Shown piece after piece: positions 9,800 to 20,380 of a stretch of 64,000 nucleotides of DNA. Within the stretch, counting starts at the first letter, position 1, and each line of letters begins with the position of its first letter. Source of the DNA: Thermodesulfobacteriota bacterium (GTDB taxonomy: Bacteria; Desulfobacterota_D; UBA1144; Nemesobacterales; UBA2774); NCBI GenBank assembly GCA_021604765.1, contig BQJP01000006.1, positions 36,841-100,840 on the forward strand. Direction: 5' to 3'. A program made the translations under genes and the position numbers. The notes under the pieces are model-generated. The model did not search any database. It saw only the letters and a list, made by a program, of their open reading frames with translations, and had not been told where the DNA came from.

Positions 9800-10454
9800 A
9801 GCCCACCCCTCTAATGGTATGAATCATTTTTTTGTCAAAGTTTTTATCGACCTTATTTCTTAGTCTGCAAACAAGTACATCCACAACATTTGTCTGAGGG
9901 TCGAAATTGTAATCATATACGTGCTCCATAATTAGAGTTTTAGAAAGCACTCTGTCTGCACTTCTCATAAGATACTCCAGTAATGCAAATTCTCTGGGTT
10001 GCAGATTAATTTTCTTGTCTTCTCTAATTACTTCCCTATTAAGTAAATCCATTGATAAGCTTCCAACTTTAAGTTTTGTACTTTCACTAGCTCCGGTTGA
10101 TCTTCTCATTAGTGCATAGATACGGGCAAGTAACTCTGAGAAGGAAAATGGCTTAGTCAGATAATCATCTCCTCCAATTTCCAATCCTCTGACTCTGTCA
10201 TCTACACTTCGTTTAGCACTTAGGATAATTACAGGTGTGTTTATGTTATTAGACCTAAGCTCTCCAATAAGACTTAGTCCATCTAGAATTGGAAGCATAA
10301 TATCAATAACTGCTGCATCATAGGGCTCTGCTAAGGCGAGATTTAACCCTTCCTCCCCGTTATAAGCCGCATCTACAGCAAATCCAGCTTGTTTAAGCCC
10401 ATTAGCTATAAACGATGCGATTTTTTTATCGTCTTCTATTACCAATATTCTCAT
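9780..10454 (-). CDS. OmpR/PhoB-family response regulator
   Basis: MRILVIEDDKKIASFIANGL..., DIMLP, SAK, winged-helix C-terminus VVDVLVCRLRNKVDK...IHTIRGVGYVL. Confidence 0.96.
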   Translation of the reverse strand: MRILVIEDDKKIASFIANGLKQAGFAVDAAYNGEEGLNLALAEPYDAAVIDIMLPILDGLSLIGELRSNNINTPVIILSAKRSVDDRVRGLEIGGDDYLTKPFSFSELLARIYALMRRSTGASESTKLKVGSLSMDLLNREVIREDKKINLQPREFALLEYLMRSADRVLSKTLIMEHVYDYNFDPQTNVVDVLVCRLRNKVDKNFDKKMIHTIRGVGYVLKES

Positions 10455-10465
10455 AACCAGACCTC

Positions 10466-11755
10466 CTAAAACTCATAAGCCATAACTAATTTTGTTATAA
10501 AGCCATTCACAGCATCAGACGGAAAAGCATTTCCTGGAAAAAAGACGCCTAACGATAGAGCTATAGCCAATTTCTCTTCTTTTTGTTCGTAGCCGAGTAT
10601 AAGATCGATTTCACTACCCAGGCTTTTATTAATACCGTCAGGGTCCACATCTAAATTAGAATCTCTGAGTTCATCTGAAGCATCAGTCTGAAAATAGTAG
10701 TGATATACAAGGTCGATCGATGATTCCTCTGTTGGATTGATGCCGGTTCCAGTAGTTAATATAGACATGTTACTAAGGTCAGGCTCGAAGAACTCACCGT
10801 AGTATAAAAAATCAACAACTCCATTAAAATCGCCTTCGTTTCCCTGAAGACCTGTCTGCCTAAATTCTCTTGTTCCAAATGCATATCCTAGTGTTAAAGA
10901 CGGTTCAAACCTCACATCAAGAGCATATGTTGAGCCAACATCAAAACCAAACCCGCTAATATTGTTGCTTCCATCTTCACCAGTTACGTAAGCAAGCTCA
11001 AGCCAGTAATCAAGATTTCCACTCACCTCTCCATCTGAATGAACACCCAGAAATATAGGGCTGTTATTTTCTCCAGTAGTGTCATCACGAGCCAGAAAAT
11101 ATGCGGCTACGTTAGTATCTTCATTGAAGTAGTATGTACTGTAGATAATATAATTATTAGTTTTATCTCCTGCATCTTTTCTTATTAGATCTCTATTAAC
11201 AAATCCTCCACGACTGAATGACAACTGGGTAACTATTCCCCAATGTAGGATAAATGCTCTTGCTCCATCTAACTCCGCATCATATAACCACTGTCTTTCG
11301 TCATCGAACTGCTGTCTGCCTATTTGGAATGAAAATCTGTCTTCAAAAAGGTCCTTAAAGAAAAGATATCCCTCTTCTAATTCAAAAATGGCTCTATCTT
11401 TTTTGTTTCGACCATCTTCTATCTCAAATTCAGCACCGATTTTGAAACTAGCAAAAGCCTGAAGGAAGCTAAAGGGGTCAAATGAAAATGCTAAAACAAC
11501 AACTGGCTCAATTGTAGATAAATCCTCGTCAGTAGAACCGTCTAAATCTTTATTTCTATCTAGCTTATACTCAAACTCAATCTGTGATCCAAAGGTTAAA
11601 TATGGCAGTATCTGATACTTTGTCTCGGGTGGCTCATTAGGGTCAAATCCCTCGGACCTGGCTTTTCGGGCCTGTCCACTTGATTCAGATGCGAAGATGA
11701 ACAATGAGATCAGAATTATAAGTGCAGGTAACAAGGTTCTATTAAAGTTCAACAT
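10466..11755 (-). CDS. Outer-membrane beta-barrel porin, alginate-export (AlgE)-like
   Basis: Signal peptide; alternating beta-strand pattern; FQIGRQQFDDERQWLYDAELDGARAF; terminal aromatic MAYEF. Confidence 0.75.
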   Translation of the reverse strand: MLNFNRTLLPALIILISLFIFASESSGQARKARSEGFDPNEPPETKYQILPYLTFGSQIEFEYKLDRNKDLDGSTDEDLSTIEPVVVLAFSFDPFSFLQAFASFKIGAEFEIEDGRNKKDRAIFELEEGYLFFKDLFEDRFSFQIGRQQFDDERQWLYDAELDGARAFILHWGIVTQLSFSRGGFVNRDLIRKDAGDKTNNYIIYSTYYFNEDTNVAAYFLARDDTTGENNSPIFLGVHSDGEVSGNLDYWLELAYVTGEDGSNNISGFGFDVGSTYALDVRFEPSLTLGYAFGTREFRQTGLQGNEGDFNGVVDFLYYGEFFEPDLSNMSILTTGTGINPTEESSIDLVYHYYFQTDASDELRDSNLDVDPDGINKSLGSEIDLILGYEQKEEKLAIALSLGVFFPGNAFPSDAVNGFITKLVMAYEF

Positions 11756-11871
11756 GGTAACCTCAATGTCAGATTTAGTTGCTGTAACTATCTCCTATCT
11801 AATTAAGATTCTACTATATAGCTATTGCTTAATCTATCTATTATTTGGTTATTTAAGAATGATTACAGGAT

Positions 11872-11899
11872 TGTAATCTGAGCGTAATGTCTCTGTAAT
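11872..11899 (+). promoter_or_regulatory. Putative OmpR/PhoB-type box 4 in the divergent porin/PAP2 intergenic region
   Basis: TGTAAT-CTGAG-CGTAAT-GTCTC-TGTAAT; preceded by ATTACA (11862) forming a palindrome with the first repeat. Confidence 0.65.
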
Positions 11900-11901
11900 G
11901 G

Positions 11902-12729
11902 TTGCTCTATATCGTAGTCATTTATGGTGGCTACATAACAGGACCAACAGAGAGTAATAAGCCAATTAAGACGCTTTTTCTTATTGTAAGCGTTATTATT
12001 TTTTTCAATATCCCTATTTGTGCTCAAGAGATTGGAGATGAAAGTACTTTATTTTACTTCTCTAACACTCTTCCAAAAAACCTTTTATTGGGCACGAAGA
12101 ATACATTTGCAGGATGGAATCTTTTAATACTCGGAGCCGGTATTGGAGCTGCTATACCTCTCTCACAAACTGATGTGGATCAGAACATACAAGATGAATT
12201 AGAAAACTCCATAGGAAACTTTGCGGATATAGGAGATATAGGCGGTAATGCACTAACACTGGCAGGAATAAATGCCACCTTATATATTTTTAGCGATGTA
12301 ACTGATAATGGAAAGCTGCTAGAAACGAGCAAAGCCTTGATTGAGGCAAATATCATTACTTCGGTTATGACAGGAGCTCTGAAAATTTCGGTCGGTAGAG
12401 AAAGACCTGATGGAAGTGGCAGCCGTTTTAATTCATCTTTTCCTTCAGGTCATGTGGCAGGGAGTTTTACTATAGCATCTGTTTTCGATTCAATGTATGG
12501 GTATAAAGTAGGAATACCTCTTTACACATTTGCTGGTTTTGTAGGTTTGTCACGAATTTCGGATAATAAACATTATCTATCGGATGTACTCTTCGGCGCT
12601 GCTTTAGGCACGGTGGTTGGAAGAGGTGTAACTAAGATTCATAAAAATGAAGGTAAAGACGACAGACTTACTATTCTGCCATTCACAGATGGCATAAATT
12701 CAGGACTCTCGATAACTCTGAGTTGGTGA
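11902..12729 (+). CDS. PAP2-superfamily phosphatase (start codon uncertain)
   Basis: Motifs KISVGRERPDG, SSFPSGHVAGSF, SRISDNKHYLSDVLFG. Confidence 0.85.
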   Translation: MLYIVVIYGGYITGPTESNKPIKTLFLIVSVIIFFNIPICAQEIGDESTLFYFSNTLPKNLLLGTKNTFAGWNLLILGAGIGAAIPLSQTDVDQNIQDELENSIGNFADIGDIGGNALTLAGINATLYIFSDVTDNGKLLETSKALIEANIITSVMTGALKISVGRERPDGSGSRFNSSFPSGHVAGSFTIASVFDSMYGYKVGIPLYTFAGFVGLSRISDNKHYLSDVLFGAALGTVVGRGVTKIHKNEGKDDRLTILPFTDGINSGLSITLSW

Positions 12730-12751
12730 AGTTATCTAACAATTGGTAATT

Positions 12752-12777
12752 ATCAGGAGTTCGAAGTGTATCAACTA
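12752..12777 (+). repeat. 26-nt direct repeat copy B (ATCAGGAGTTCGAAGTGTATCAACTA)
   Basis: Identical to 6109-6134. Confidence 0.85.
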
Positions 12778-12882
12778 ACCCGAGCCAAAATTTTCGAGTA
12801 AACTATCACTGGTTTTTATTCTCACACAAGGTGAAGAAAGTAGGCTCTTTTGCTTCAGTATATGAGTGTGTTCCCGGTACAA

Positions 12883-13890
12883 CTATTTTGTGAGATACCA
12901 GTAAAGCCATCTAATCTTTTTTAGAATCTGGTTTTCAAGTACGCTGAGTGTTGTCCCTTTCAAAGTTCGGAGTGAGGATCCCATAAAGACGCCATTTTCT
13001 AGATCACTGATTTTATAGCGCTTCGGTTTACTCACAGCCGGGCCTGTATTTTGAAGGATGGTTTCCATTCTAGCATTAAAGAGCTTATCATCTGATTCCA
13101 TCTCGCTTGGGTCTGATATTAATAAATTGCCGCTGGGTGTTTTTAAGTACTTTCTCGCACCCCCTCCTGGGGCGAGAAGATGCCACGCTTGGGCCTGTGT
13201 TGTGACCATCAGAGTATAGTTCTTTTTAATTAACCTTGCGCATAGATCGCTCTCCTCCCGATGCGCATGGTCCGAGTACCCCTCAACGGCCCAGCCCTTC
13301 GCCTCCTCAATCGCTTGGCGGCGGTAACATATTGCTCCCCCGAGGAGACTCTCGACTTCTATAACCTCAGGCTTGTTATAATAGTGATGGCCCTGCAATT
13401 TCCATATCATTTCATCAAGTGTCGACATCTGTGATCTTTCGGCTAGTTCTATATCCAAGTTAGCCTTTTTTGCTTTAGGTCCTGGAAAACACCCACCCAC
13501 GGCTGCCAGCGGTCTGTCGGCGAAAAAATGAAACGGTTTCAGTATGTTTTCAATGAAACTGGGATCCGGAAGCATGTCGTCATCTATTCTCAAAATGAAC
13601 TCAATTGATTTCGGCACAGCCTCCATTGCCTGCTGGTGCCTTTTCCAGCCGTCTTTAGTACGAAGGATTTTGATTTCATGACCGAGGTTTCTGGCAACTG
13701 TAAGAAGATCAGTAATCGAATCATCTCTCTCTATGGGTGAATCGCTCTGATCATTGATTACGATCATAAAATTCGTATACGTTTGATTAAGCAGAGAGGT
13801 TAGTAATACAGCTAGGTAGGAAGGACGGTTTTTCGTTGGTATTGCTACCGCTATTTTTTCGTCCTTTTTTATATGCCTTAATCTAAGCAT
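12883..13890 (-). CDS. Family-2 (GT-A) glycosyltransferase
   Basis: VAIPTKNRPSYLAVLLTSLLNQTYTNFMIVINDQS...FILRIDDDMLPD. Confidence 0.85.
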   Translation of the reverse strand: MLRLRHIKKDEKIAVAIPTKNRPSYLAVLLTSLLNQTYTNFMIVINDQSDSPIERDDSITDLLTVARNLGHEIKILRTKDGWKRHQQAMEAVPKSIEFILRIDDDMLPDPSFIENILKPFHFFADRPLAAVGGCFPGPKAKKANLDIELAERSQMSTLDEMIWKLQGHHYYNKPEVIEVESLLGGAICYRRQAIEEAKGWAVEGYSDHAHREESDLCARLIKKNYTLMVTTQAQAWHLLAPGGGARKYLKTPSGNLLISDPSEMESDDKLFNARMETILQNTGPAVSKPKRYKISDLENGVFMGSSLRTLKGTTLSVLENQILKKIRWLYWYLTK

Positions 13891-14111
13891 CTTCGTTCGT
13901 TGTAAATTTGTTGTAAAGTTTAGAGATCAAATCGCAAATGCTCAGTTCGGAACTTTGTACTGTTTCCCTATTGTTAAGCAGCATTTTTATACGAAATATG
14001 ATATCTAGATGTTTGAAATGAATAAATTCTATATTCTCATTGTAACAATATTATAAAGTATTTCTGTTTTGCTTTCCTTTTGTCAACTTTAGCTTAAGTT
14101 GGAATAAAGAA

Positions 14112-16103
14112 TCAACCGGATTTATCGGATTTGCTTATATCTATGTAGGCTCTAAGTGTCTCGGCCACTGTCCACGCCTGAGCGATACATCCTTTTGGAT
14201 TGTGAGGAGCATCTCCATCGAATATTTCACTTAGGCTACCAATTCCATGAGTGTTTAGGTTTTGAAATATAGGCTCTAAAAATTCGACAGCTTTTACCTG
14301 ATCTTTATAGACTTTGAAGTGAGCAAGCGCAAAATGTCCAAGAAGCCATCCCCAGACAGTTCCCTGGTGGTAAGCGCCGTCTCTTTCACTCGGATTTCCT
14401 CGATAAATTCCTTTGTAATCCGCATTTTCAGGAGCAAGACTTCTAAGTCCATAAGAAGTCAATAATTCCCGGCTGCATATTTCGACTACCATGATTTGTT
14501 GCTTTCTTGTTAGTGGGCTTATGGGAAGAGAGACCGTGAATAATTGATTAGGTCTCAGGCTAGAGTCGGGTCCGTCGGGTCCATCTATAACATCATAACA
14601 GTATCCCAAATCATTATTCCAGAAACGCTTAAAACCAATAAATGTTTTATCTGCATAAGATTTGTAGGCAACATGGCTCTTTTTCAGTATTTTGGCAAAA
14701 TCTGTCATTATCAAAAGTGTGTTATACCAGAGTGCATTGATCTCAACACATTTGCCAATTCTAGGAGTGACAACCCAATCGCCAACCTTTGCGTCCATCC
14801 ACGTGAGCTGGACGCCTTCTTGACCGGCGTAGATTAGGCTGTCTTCTGCGTCAACCTTAATGTTATAGCGGGTGCCTTTTAAGTGCCACTCTATAATATC
14901 TTTTAGTATCGGGAAGATTTTTCTTAAAAACTCTTTGTCCTTGGTGTCTTGGTAGTACGAGTTTACGGCAAGGAAAAACCATAAGGTGGCATCAACTGTG
15001 TTGTATTCGGGTTTTTGTCCTTCATCAGGAAAACGATTAGGTAGCATTCCCCTGTCCACATATTTCGCAAATGTTAGCAAAATTGATTTGGCTATTTCAG
15101 GACGCCCTGTACATAGCGCAAGCCCGGGAAGACTTATCATGGTGTCTCGGCCCCAATCGCCAAACCAGTGATATCCCGCAATAGCAGTGTTTCCTTCTAT
15201 AACGGATGGTTGTTGTCTTTTAACAACAAACTGATCTATAGCCAATGTAAGTCTTCCGATTTTTTCCCTTAGAGGCTTTCTGTATTTTAGTTTTGGGGAG
15301 CTTAGTTTATTTAAAATTTCGGATTCATATGATCTTCTTTTTTCAAGTTCGGTCTGTCCATCTATATGTTCCAAATCTTCCGTACTTAAAGCTATAGTTA
15401 ATGAATCGTTTGAGGACAGTGTGCATGTCAGTTCTCCAGCATGAAGAATGTCCTCTAGGTGATCAAGTCCTCTTAGTGCTTCCACGGACAAGTTAAAACC
15501 ATAATACCAATTATGAGCCGACTCAAATTTGCCCCTGTCACTCTTTATATAGAAGGGTGTCGCATTTTCAAAGGCTATGATTTTAGTTCCGTATTTTAAG
15601 GGAACGATATCCATTTGCCAGTTGGATGCTTTTGTTAATGAATGGTAGTCTCTGTAATTGACTAAAGCTTTTATTTTAAGTGTCAGATCAGAAGAAGCAT
15701 GCTTTAAAGAGTAATTAATATATGTGGTATTCTCATTCTGCTTCATCCATATGCGCTTTTCCAATATGGCATCGGCTATTGCATAACGCCAAAGTGGAAT
15801 GTTCCCTTCAAGTTGGAAACTCTCAATATTTATATAGCCAAGGGGATCGACTGTATTGTCTGACCAGTTATTTGAGAAAAGCTTATATTCCCTCTCATGA
15901 TATAAAACTGTATCGTCGAGTTTTGAGACCAAGAGATATCTTTCTGCTGGAGGATTAAGAGCTGCGACAAGCAGTCCATGATATCTACGGGTCAAGATTC
16001 CTGAAATGGTTCCTGAAGCGAAACTGCCCAAACCGTTAGTTACAAGCCACTCGCGTCTCAAAGCTTGATCTAAATCACAACATATATCTCGTCCAAATTT
16101 CAT
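14112..16103 (-). CDS. Archaeal-type glycogen debranching enzyme (amylo-alpha-1,6-glucosidase, GDE_C)
   Basis: REWLVTNGLGSFASGTISGILTRRYHGLL; AGYHWFGDWGRDTMISLPGL. Confidence 0.93.
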   Translation of the reverse strand: MKFGRDICCDLDQALRREWLVTNGLGSFASGTISGILTRRYHGLLVAALNPPAERYLLVSKLDDTVLYHEREYKLFSNNWSDNTVDPLGYINIESFQLEGNIPLWRYAIADAILEKRIWMKQNENTTYINYSLKHASSDLTLKIKALVNYRDYHSLTKASNWQMDIVPLKYGTKIIAFENATPFYIKSDRGKFESAHNWYYGFNLSVEALRGLDHLEDILHAGELTCTLSSNDSLTIALSTEDLEHIDGQTELEKRRSYESEILNKLSSPKLKYRKPLREKIGRLTLAIDQFVVKRQQPSVIEGNTAIAGYHWFGDWGRDTMISLPGLALCTGRPEIAKSILLTFAKYVDRGMLPNRFPDEGQKPEYNTVDATLWFFLAVNSYYQDTKDKEFLRKIFPILKDIIEWHLKGTRYNIKVDAEDSLIYAGQEGVQLTWMDAKVGDWVVTPRIGKCVEINALWYNTLLIMTDFAKILKKSHVAYKSYADKTFIGFKRFWNNDLGYCYDVIDGPDGPDSSLRPNQLFTVSLPISPLTRKQQIMVVEICSRELLTSYGLRSLAPENADYKGIYRGNPSERDGAYHQGTVWGWLLGHFALAHFKVYKDQVKAVEFLEPIFQNLNTHGIGSLSEIFDGDAPHNPKGCIAQAWTVAETLRAYIDISKSDKSG

Positions 16104-16186
16104 ACTTGATATAGTTTCTCCTATCGAAGTAAAGTCTGTATCTCTACAATAAAGTCATTAGATTATCGGGTACTTGGCGCTGTTGT

Positions 16187-18838
16187 TTAGTGGTCATCAT
16201 ATTCTGCGCATTGCTTTATGAGTTTTGCGATTAATCCTGTCCATCCGGTCTGATGGCTGGCTCCTATTCCAGCTCCGTTGTCGCCATGGAAGTACTCGTT
16301 AAAAGTGATAAGATCTTTCCAGTGGGGATCAGTCTGGAACTTTTCTACTCCTCCATAAAATGGACGTCTTCCGTTGCCATCTTTGGTGAATATTTTCATA
16401 AGCCTATGTGAGAGCTCAAGAGATACTTCCCAAAGATTAAGCAGATTGCCAGAGCCAGTTGGGCACTCAACTTTAAAGCTGTCTCCAAGGAAGTGGTGAA
16501 ATTTTTGTAAGGATTCAATTATCAGGAAATTAACTGGAAACCATACAGGGCCTCTCCAGTTGGAGTTGCCTCCGAACAGACCGGTTGTAGATTCTGCAGG
16601 TTCGTAATCAACTCTGTATTCTGTTCCATTCAGTTTCAATATATAGGGGTTCTTTTGATGGTACTTGGATAAAGAGCGTACTCCATAAGGACTCAGGAAT
16701 TCTTCCTCATCTAGCATCTTCTCCAGTATGCGTCTTAGTTTAAACTGGTTTGTAATAGACAAGAATCTTCTCTCGTGTATATCACCCTTTCCTATAGCGC
16801 ATTGGGTAACAAGATCATGGCGGTTGTTTGTAAACCATTCCATTCTTCTTTTAAAACCGGGCAGTGAGTCCAGAACTTCTTGCTCAATTGTCATAACAGC
16901 AAATATAGGTATTAGACCCACCATGGAGCGAATTTTAAGTGGTATTTGCTGTCCGTTGGGCAGGTTTAGTATGTCATAGTAAAAGCCGTCATTCTCGTCC
17001 CAAAGTCCAGTGCCACTTTCTCCTAAGTGGTTAATAGCATCTGATATATAGAGAAAATGCTCGAAGAACTTACTGGCAATATCCTCATAGCTTTTATTAT
17101 CTTTTGCTAATTCGAGTGCCATCGTAAGCATATTAAGAGCGTACATTCCCATCCAGCTTGTACCGTCTGCCTGCTCCATATATCCGCCCGATGGCAGCGC
17201 AGCGCTTCTGTCAAAGACTCCTACGTTATCGAGCCCTAAAAATCCCCCCTGAAATATATTGTTGCCTTTTGTATCTTTTCTATTTACCCACCAAGTGAAA
17301 TTAAGAAGGAGTTTTTGAAATACGCTTTCTAAAAAAAGTTTGTCCGATACGCCGTAGATTTTTCTCTCAATTTTATAAACACGCCATGCTCCCCAGGCAT
17401 GAACAGGTGGGTTTACGTCGCCAAAAGCCCACTCATATGCTGGTATTTGTCCATTTGGGTGCATATACCATTCCCTGGTAAGTCGCGTTAATTGTCTTTT
17501 TGCGAAATCAGGGTCGACCATAGAGAGTGGGATTGTGTGAAAAGCCGTGTCCCAAGCGGCAAACCATGGATATTCCCATTTATCAGGCATAGAAAGCACA
17601 TCGTCGGCATGCAGGTGTGTCCAGTTGTGGTTTCTCCCGTTCTTTCTTTCTTCAGGAGGTGGTGGAAATGCGGGGTCTCCCTCAAGCCATTCTTCAACCA
17701 CGTAATTATAAAACTGCTTTGCCCATAACATTCCCGAAAAGGATTGTCTCTGTATGTTTCTTATGTCCTCATCAATAGGGAAATTACATAACTTTTCATA
17801 GAATTCATCAGCTTCGTTTTTTCTGCTTAGGAATGTTTCATCGAACTGCTTGCCGAAGGGCGTCTTTAGATTTTTTGACTTGCTTAGTCTGAATTTAAGT
17901 TCGCGGGATTCTCCGGAATTAAGATGTATCAGATAGCATGGGCAAAATTTAGTTCCTTTCGGTTCGGGATTAACGCGCTCTTTGAGCCCATTTACAATAT
18001 ATTCATTAATGCCGTCCTTTACGTAAGCAGAACTATTTTTTGTACCGAAGAGCTTGTTCATGTTTGTTTCATTTTCTGTAAATAGCAGTTCTGTTGGAGA
18101 CTCGCAGTAAAACCACATATCTTCAAGTTCAGGGTGCTTTGTCTGAATTGTGAAAATGTCATTATTTTCTTTAGAGAGCTTAATTGAAGGTTTAGTCTTG
18201 TTCGGAAACCACGACCAGTCATTTTTAAACCACAGTGTAGGAAGAACATGCAGCTGACATTCATCATCTGCTCTGTTAACGATATTGATTCGTATTAATA
18301 TGTCTTTAGAAGACTTCTTCGCATACTCAACAAATACATCATAATAACGGTTGTCTTCAAATATGCCTGTATCTATTAATTCATATTCGGGTTCAAGACG
18401 TCCTCTTTGTTTGTTCTCCTCTACAAGTTTTGTATAAGGGAACTCTCCTTGCGGGTATTTATAAAGGTATTTCATGTAAGAATGTGAAGGTGTATTGTCT
18501 AGATAGTAATAATATTCCTTTACGTCCTCACCGTGATTACCTTCATTTCCAGTTAATCCGAATAGCCTTTCTTTTATAATAGGATCTTGACCGTTCCATA
18601 GTGATATGGCGAAACATAATCGTTGGTGGTTGTCAGATATCCCGGCTATTCCGTCTTCACCCCACCTGTAAGCTCTTGAGCGGGAGTCTTCGTGGCTTAA
18701 ATACTCCCAAGCAGTACCGTAAGAACTATAGTCCTCCCTGACTGTTCCCCATTGTCTCTCACTTAGATAAGGTCCCCATCTTCTCCAGTAAGATTTCTTC
18801 TCTCTATCTTCTTTTAGTCTTTTCTCTTCTTTGGTCAT
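16187..18838 (-). CDS. Large GH63/MGH-like clan-G glucosidase, substrate unknown
   Basis: [71 protein letters not shown]. Confidence 0.85.
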   Translation of the reverse strand: MTKEEKRLKEDREKKSYWRRWGPYLSERQWGTVREDYSSYGTAWEYLSHEDSRSRAYRWGEDGIAGISDNHQRLCFAISLWNGQDPIIKERLFGLTGNEGNHGEDVKEYYYYLDNTPSHSYMKYLYKYPQGEFPYTKLVEENKQRGRLEPEYELIDTGIFEDNRYYDVFVEYAKKSSKDILIRINIVNRADDECQLHVLPTLWFKNDWSWFPNKTKPSIKLSKENNDIFTIQTKHPELEDMWFYCESPTELLFTENETNMNKLFGTKNSSAYVKDGINEYIVNGLKERVNPEPKGTKFCPCYLIHLNSGESRELKFRLSKSKNLKTPFGKQFDETFLSRKNEADEFYEKLCNFPIDEDIRNIQRQSFSGMLWAKQFYNYVVEEWLEGDPAFPPPPEERKNGRNHNWTHLHADDVLSMPDKWEYPWFAAWDTAFHTIPLSMVDPDFAKRQLTRLTREWYMHPNGQIPAYEWAFGDVNPPVHAWGAWRVYKIERKIYGVSDKLFLESVFQKLLLNFTWWVNRKDTKGNNIFQGGFLGLDNVGVFDRSAALPSGGYMEQADGTSWMGMYALNMLTMALELAKDNKSYEDIASKFFEHFLYISDAINHLGESGTGLWDENDGFYYDILNLPNGQQIPLKIRSMVGLIPIFAVMTIEQEVLDSLPGFKRRMEWFTNNRHDLVTQCAIGKGDIHERRFLSITNQFKLRRILEKMLDEEEFLSPYGVRSLSKYHQKNPYILKLNGTEYRVDYEPAESTTGLFGGNSNWRGPVWFPVNFLIIESLQKFHHFLGDSFKVECPTGSGNLLNLWEVSLELSHRLMKIFTKDGNGRRPFYGGVEKFQTDPHWKDLITFNEYFHGDNGAGIGASHQTGWTGLIAKLIKQCAEYDDH

Positions 18839-19051
18839 TTTCTGTATATAAATAATTGTTTTCTATTTTATCAGCAAACTTGAAACGTGCTCTAATAATT
18901 TGAGTTAATTCGTATATTCCCCTTTTCCATGCGTATAGTTTTATATTACAGCTATGTAATTCTATACACAAACACCGGTATGAACTTTATTCTGAGGGAG
19001 TATATTGGTAATAATGCTAAAGCTGGTAATGACAGATAAAGAGAAAGAACG

Positions 19052-20305
19052 TTACTTCTCCCAAAGTTTGAATCTTTTTAATAAATAAGGTTTGTTCTTC
19101 TCGAAAATAGCCGCCTGGTCCTGCACTACTTTTTCTGCTTCTCTACTATCCATATTCATTACCTGCTGACAGTATGATTTTGTTCTTCCAAAGTACAGTG
19201 GTGTTAAAATATCGACAAGTCTGCGTTTGTTTCTAAGCCACTGTTGGTATGTATATGCAAAATCATATAATATTTTGCTCCAAAGATCAGTGTCAAATTC
19301 CTCATCTCCGTTTGCAGCCCAACTCTCATAAATGCCGTCGAGTCTGGAGATATTGTCACTATTGAGTATTTCATCATATAACGGACGGAAATTCCGAAAG
19401 CCCTCTACGAATTCTTCCCGCAGGTCATTCATACTCACTGAAACGGCTTCGAGTTCAGGTTCTTCGTCTACATTGTTTTTTATTTCAATAGCCTTAAAAG
19501 AGTTCTCACGATCCCAATTGTGCTCATACTTGCCCATTAAGTAGAAGAGGGTGCTTACAACTTGCCTGAACATCGGACCCAGGTCGGAAGCAGGATCCTT
19601 TGCTCCGTGAATTTTTGTGCCTAAGTAAGTCTGCACCACTTTGAAACCTTCGTTAATAGCACAAGTAGTCATCCAGACATCAATTCCAAATCTTGCAACA
19701 TCAGTTTCCCATACATCCTCTTTTACATAGAAAGCTGCGAGCTCTGGACAGCAGCCGAAATCTCCGCCGATAGGTTGTCTTACATCTACCCCATAAAGAG
19801 CCCTCGTCATTGGGTATACAATCTGATTTGTGATAGTGCCGTCAAATTTGTGCCGTCTGTAATATGGTGTGACAAATCCTGCTGATCTGTCTAAAATTGG
19901 CTCTATAATAAACTTCACCCACTCGGGAGTTATGCTTCTTAGATCGGCATCAAACACGCCTATCGCCTTAGCTTTGAGCATAATTGCCAACTCAAATACT
20001 GCCCTGAAAGAGGTGCCCTTGCCCGGCAAACCCCTATATATGGTTACTCTTCTAGCTACATTCTCTGGTATTTCTACAGCATAGGCATTTTCACGTGTGT
20101 CATCTAATGATCCTCCATCACTAATGAAAATTGCTGTTTTGTATTCAGAGAAGTATGTGTTTAGGCCTTTTGCTACCTGTTCTATAACATAGCCTATGGA
20201 TTCTTCACAATTGTAGCAAGGTATACCGATAAGAATGTCTGTAGTTTTTATCTCATCTACCCAAAACAATACATTATTTCTTACAGCTGTCTTATATTTC
20301 CCCAT
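19052..20305 (-). CDS. GT-A fold glycosyltransferase (GT2/GT81-like)
   Basis: TDILIGIPCYNCEESIGYVIEQVAKGL...FISDGGSLDDTREN...GVFDADLRSITPEWV. Confidence 0.8.
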   Translation of the reverse strand: MGKYKTAVRNNVLFWVDEIKTTDILIGIPCYNCEESIGYVIEQVAKGLNTYFSEYKTAIFISDGGSLDDTRENAYAVEIPENVARRVTIYRGLPGKGTSFRAVFELAIMLKAKAIGVFDADLRSITPEWVKFIIEPILDRSAGFVTPYYRRHKFDGTITNQIVYPMTRALYGVDVRQPIGGDFGCCPELAAFYVKEDVWETDVARFGIDVWMTTCAINEGFKVVQTYLGTKIHGAKDPASDLGPMFRQVVSTLFYLMGKYEHNWDRENSFKAIEIKNNVDEEPELEAVSVSMNDLREEFVEGFRNFRPLYDEILNSDNISRLDGIYESWAANGDEEFDTDLWSKILYDFAYTYQQWLRNKRRLVDILTPLYFGRTKSYCQQVMNMDSREAEKVVQDQAAIFEKNKPYLLKRFKLWEK

Positions 20306-20380
20306 ATAGTTGTTTCCCTCGATTCGAGATGAAATCCATATTCTTTGATGATTCGTATTTATATCTTTAGTTAGCTTTTA

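Noticed and set aside
16187-18838. Calling the GH63-like protein a specific mannosylglycerate hydrolase
   Set aside because: Much larger than typical characterised MGH enzymes and only clan-level motifs are visible; left as substrate unknown.
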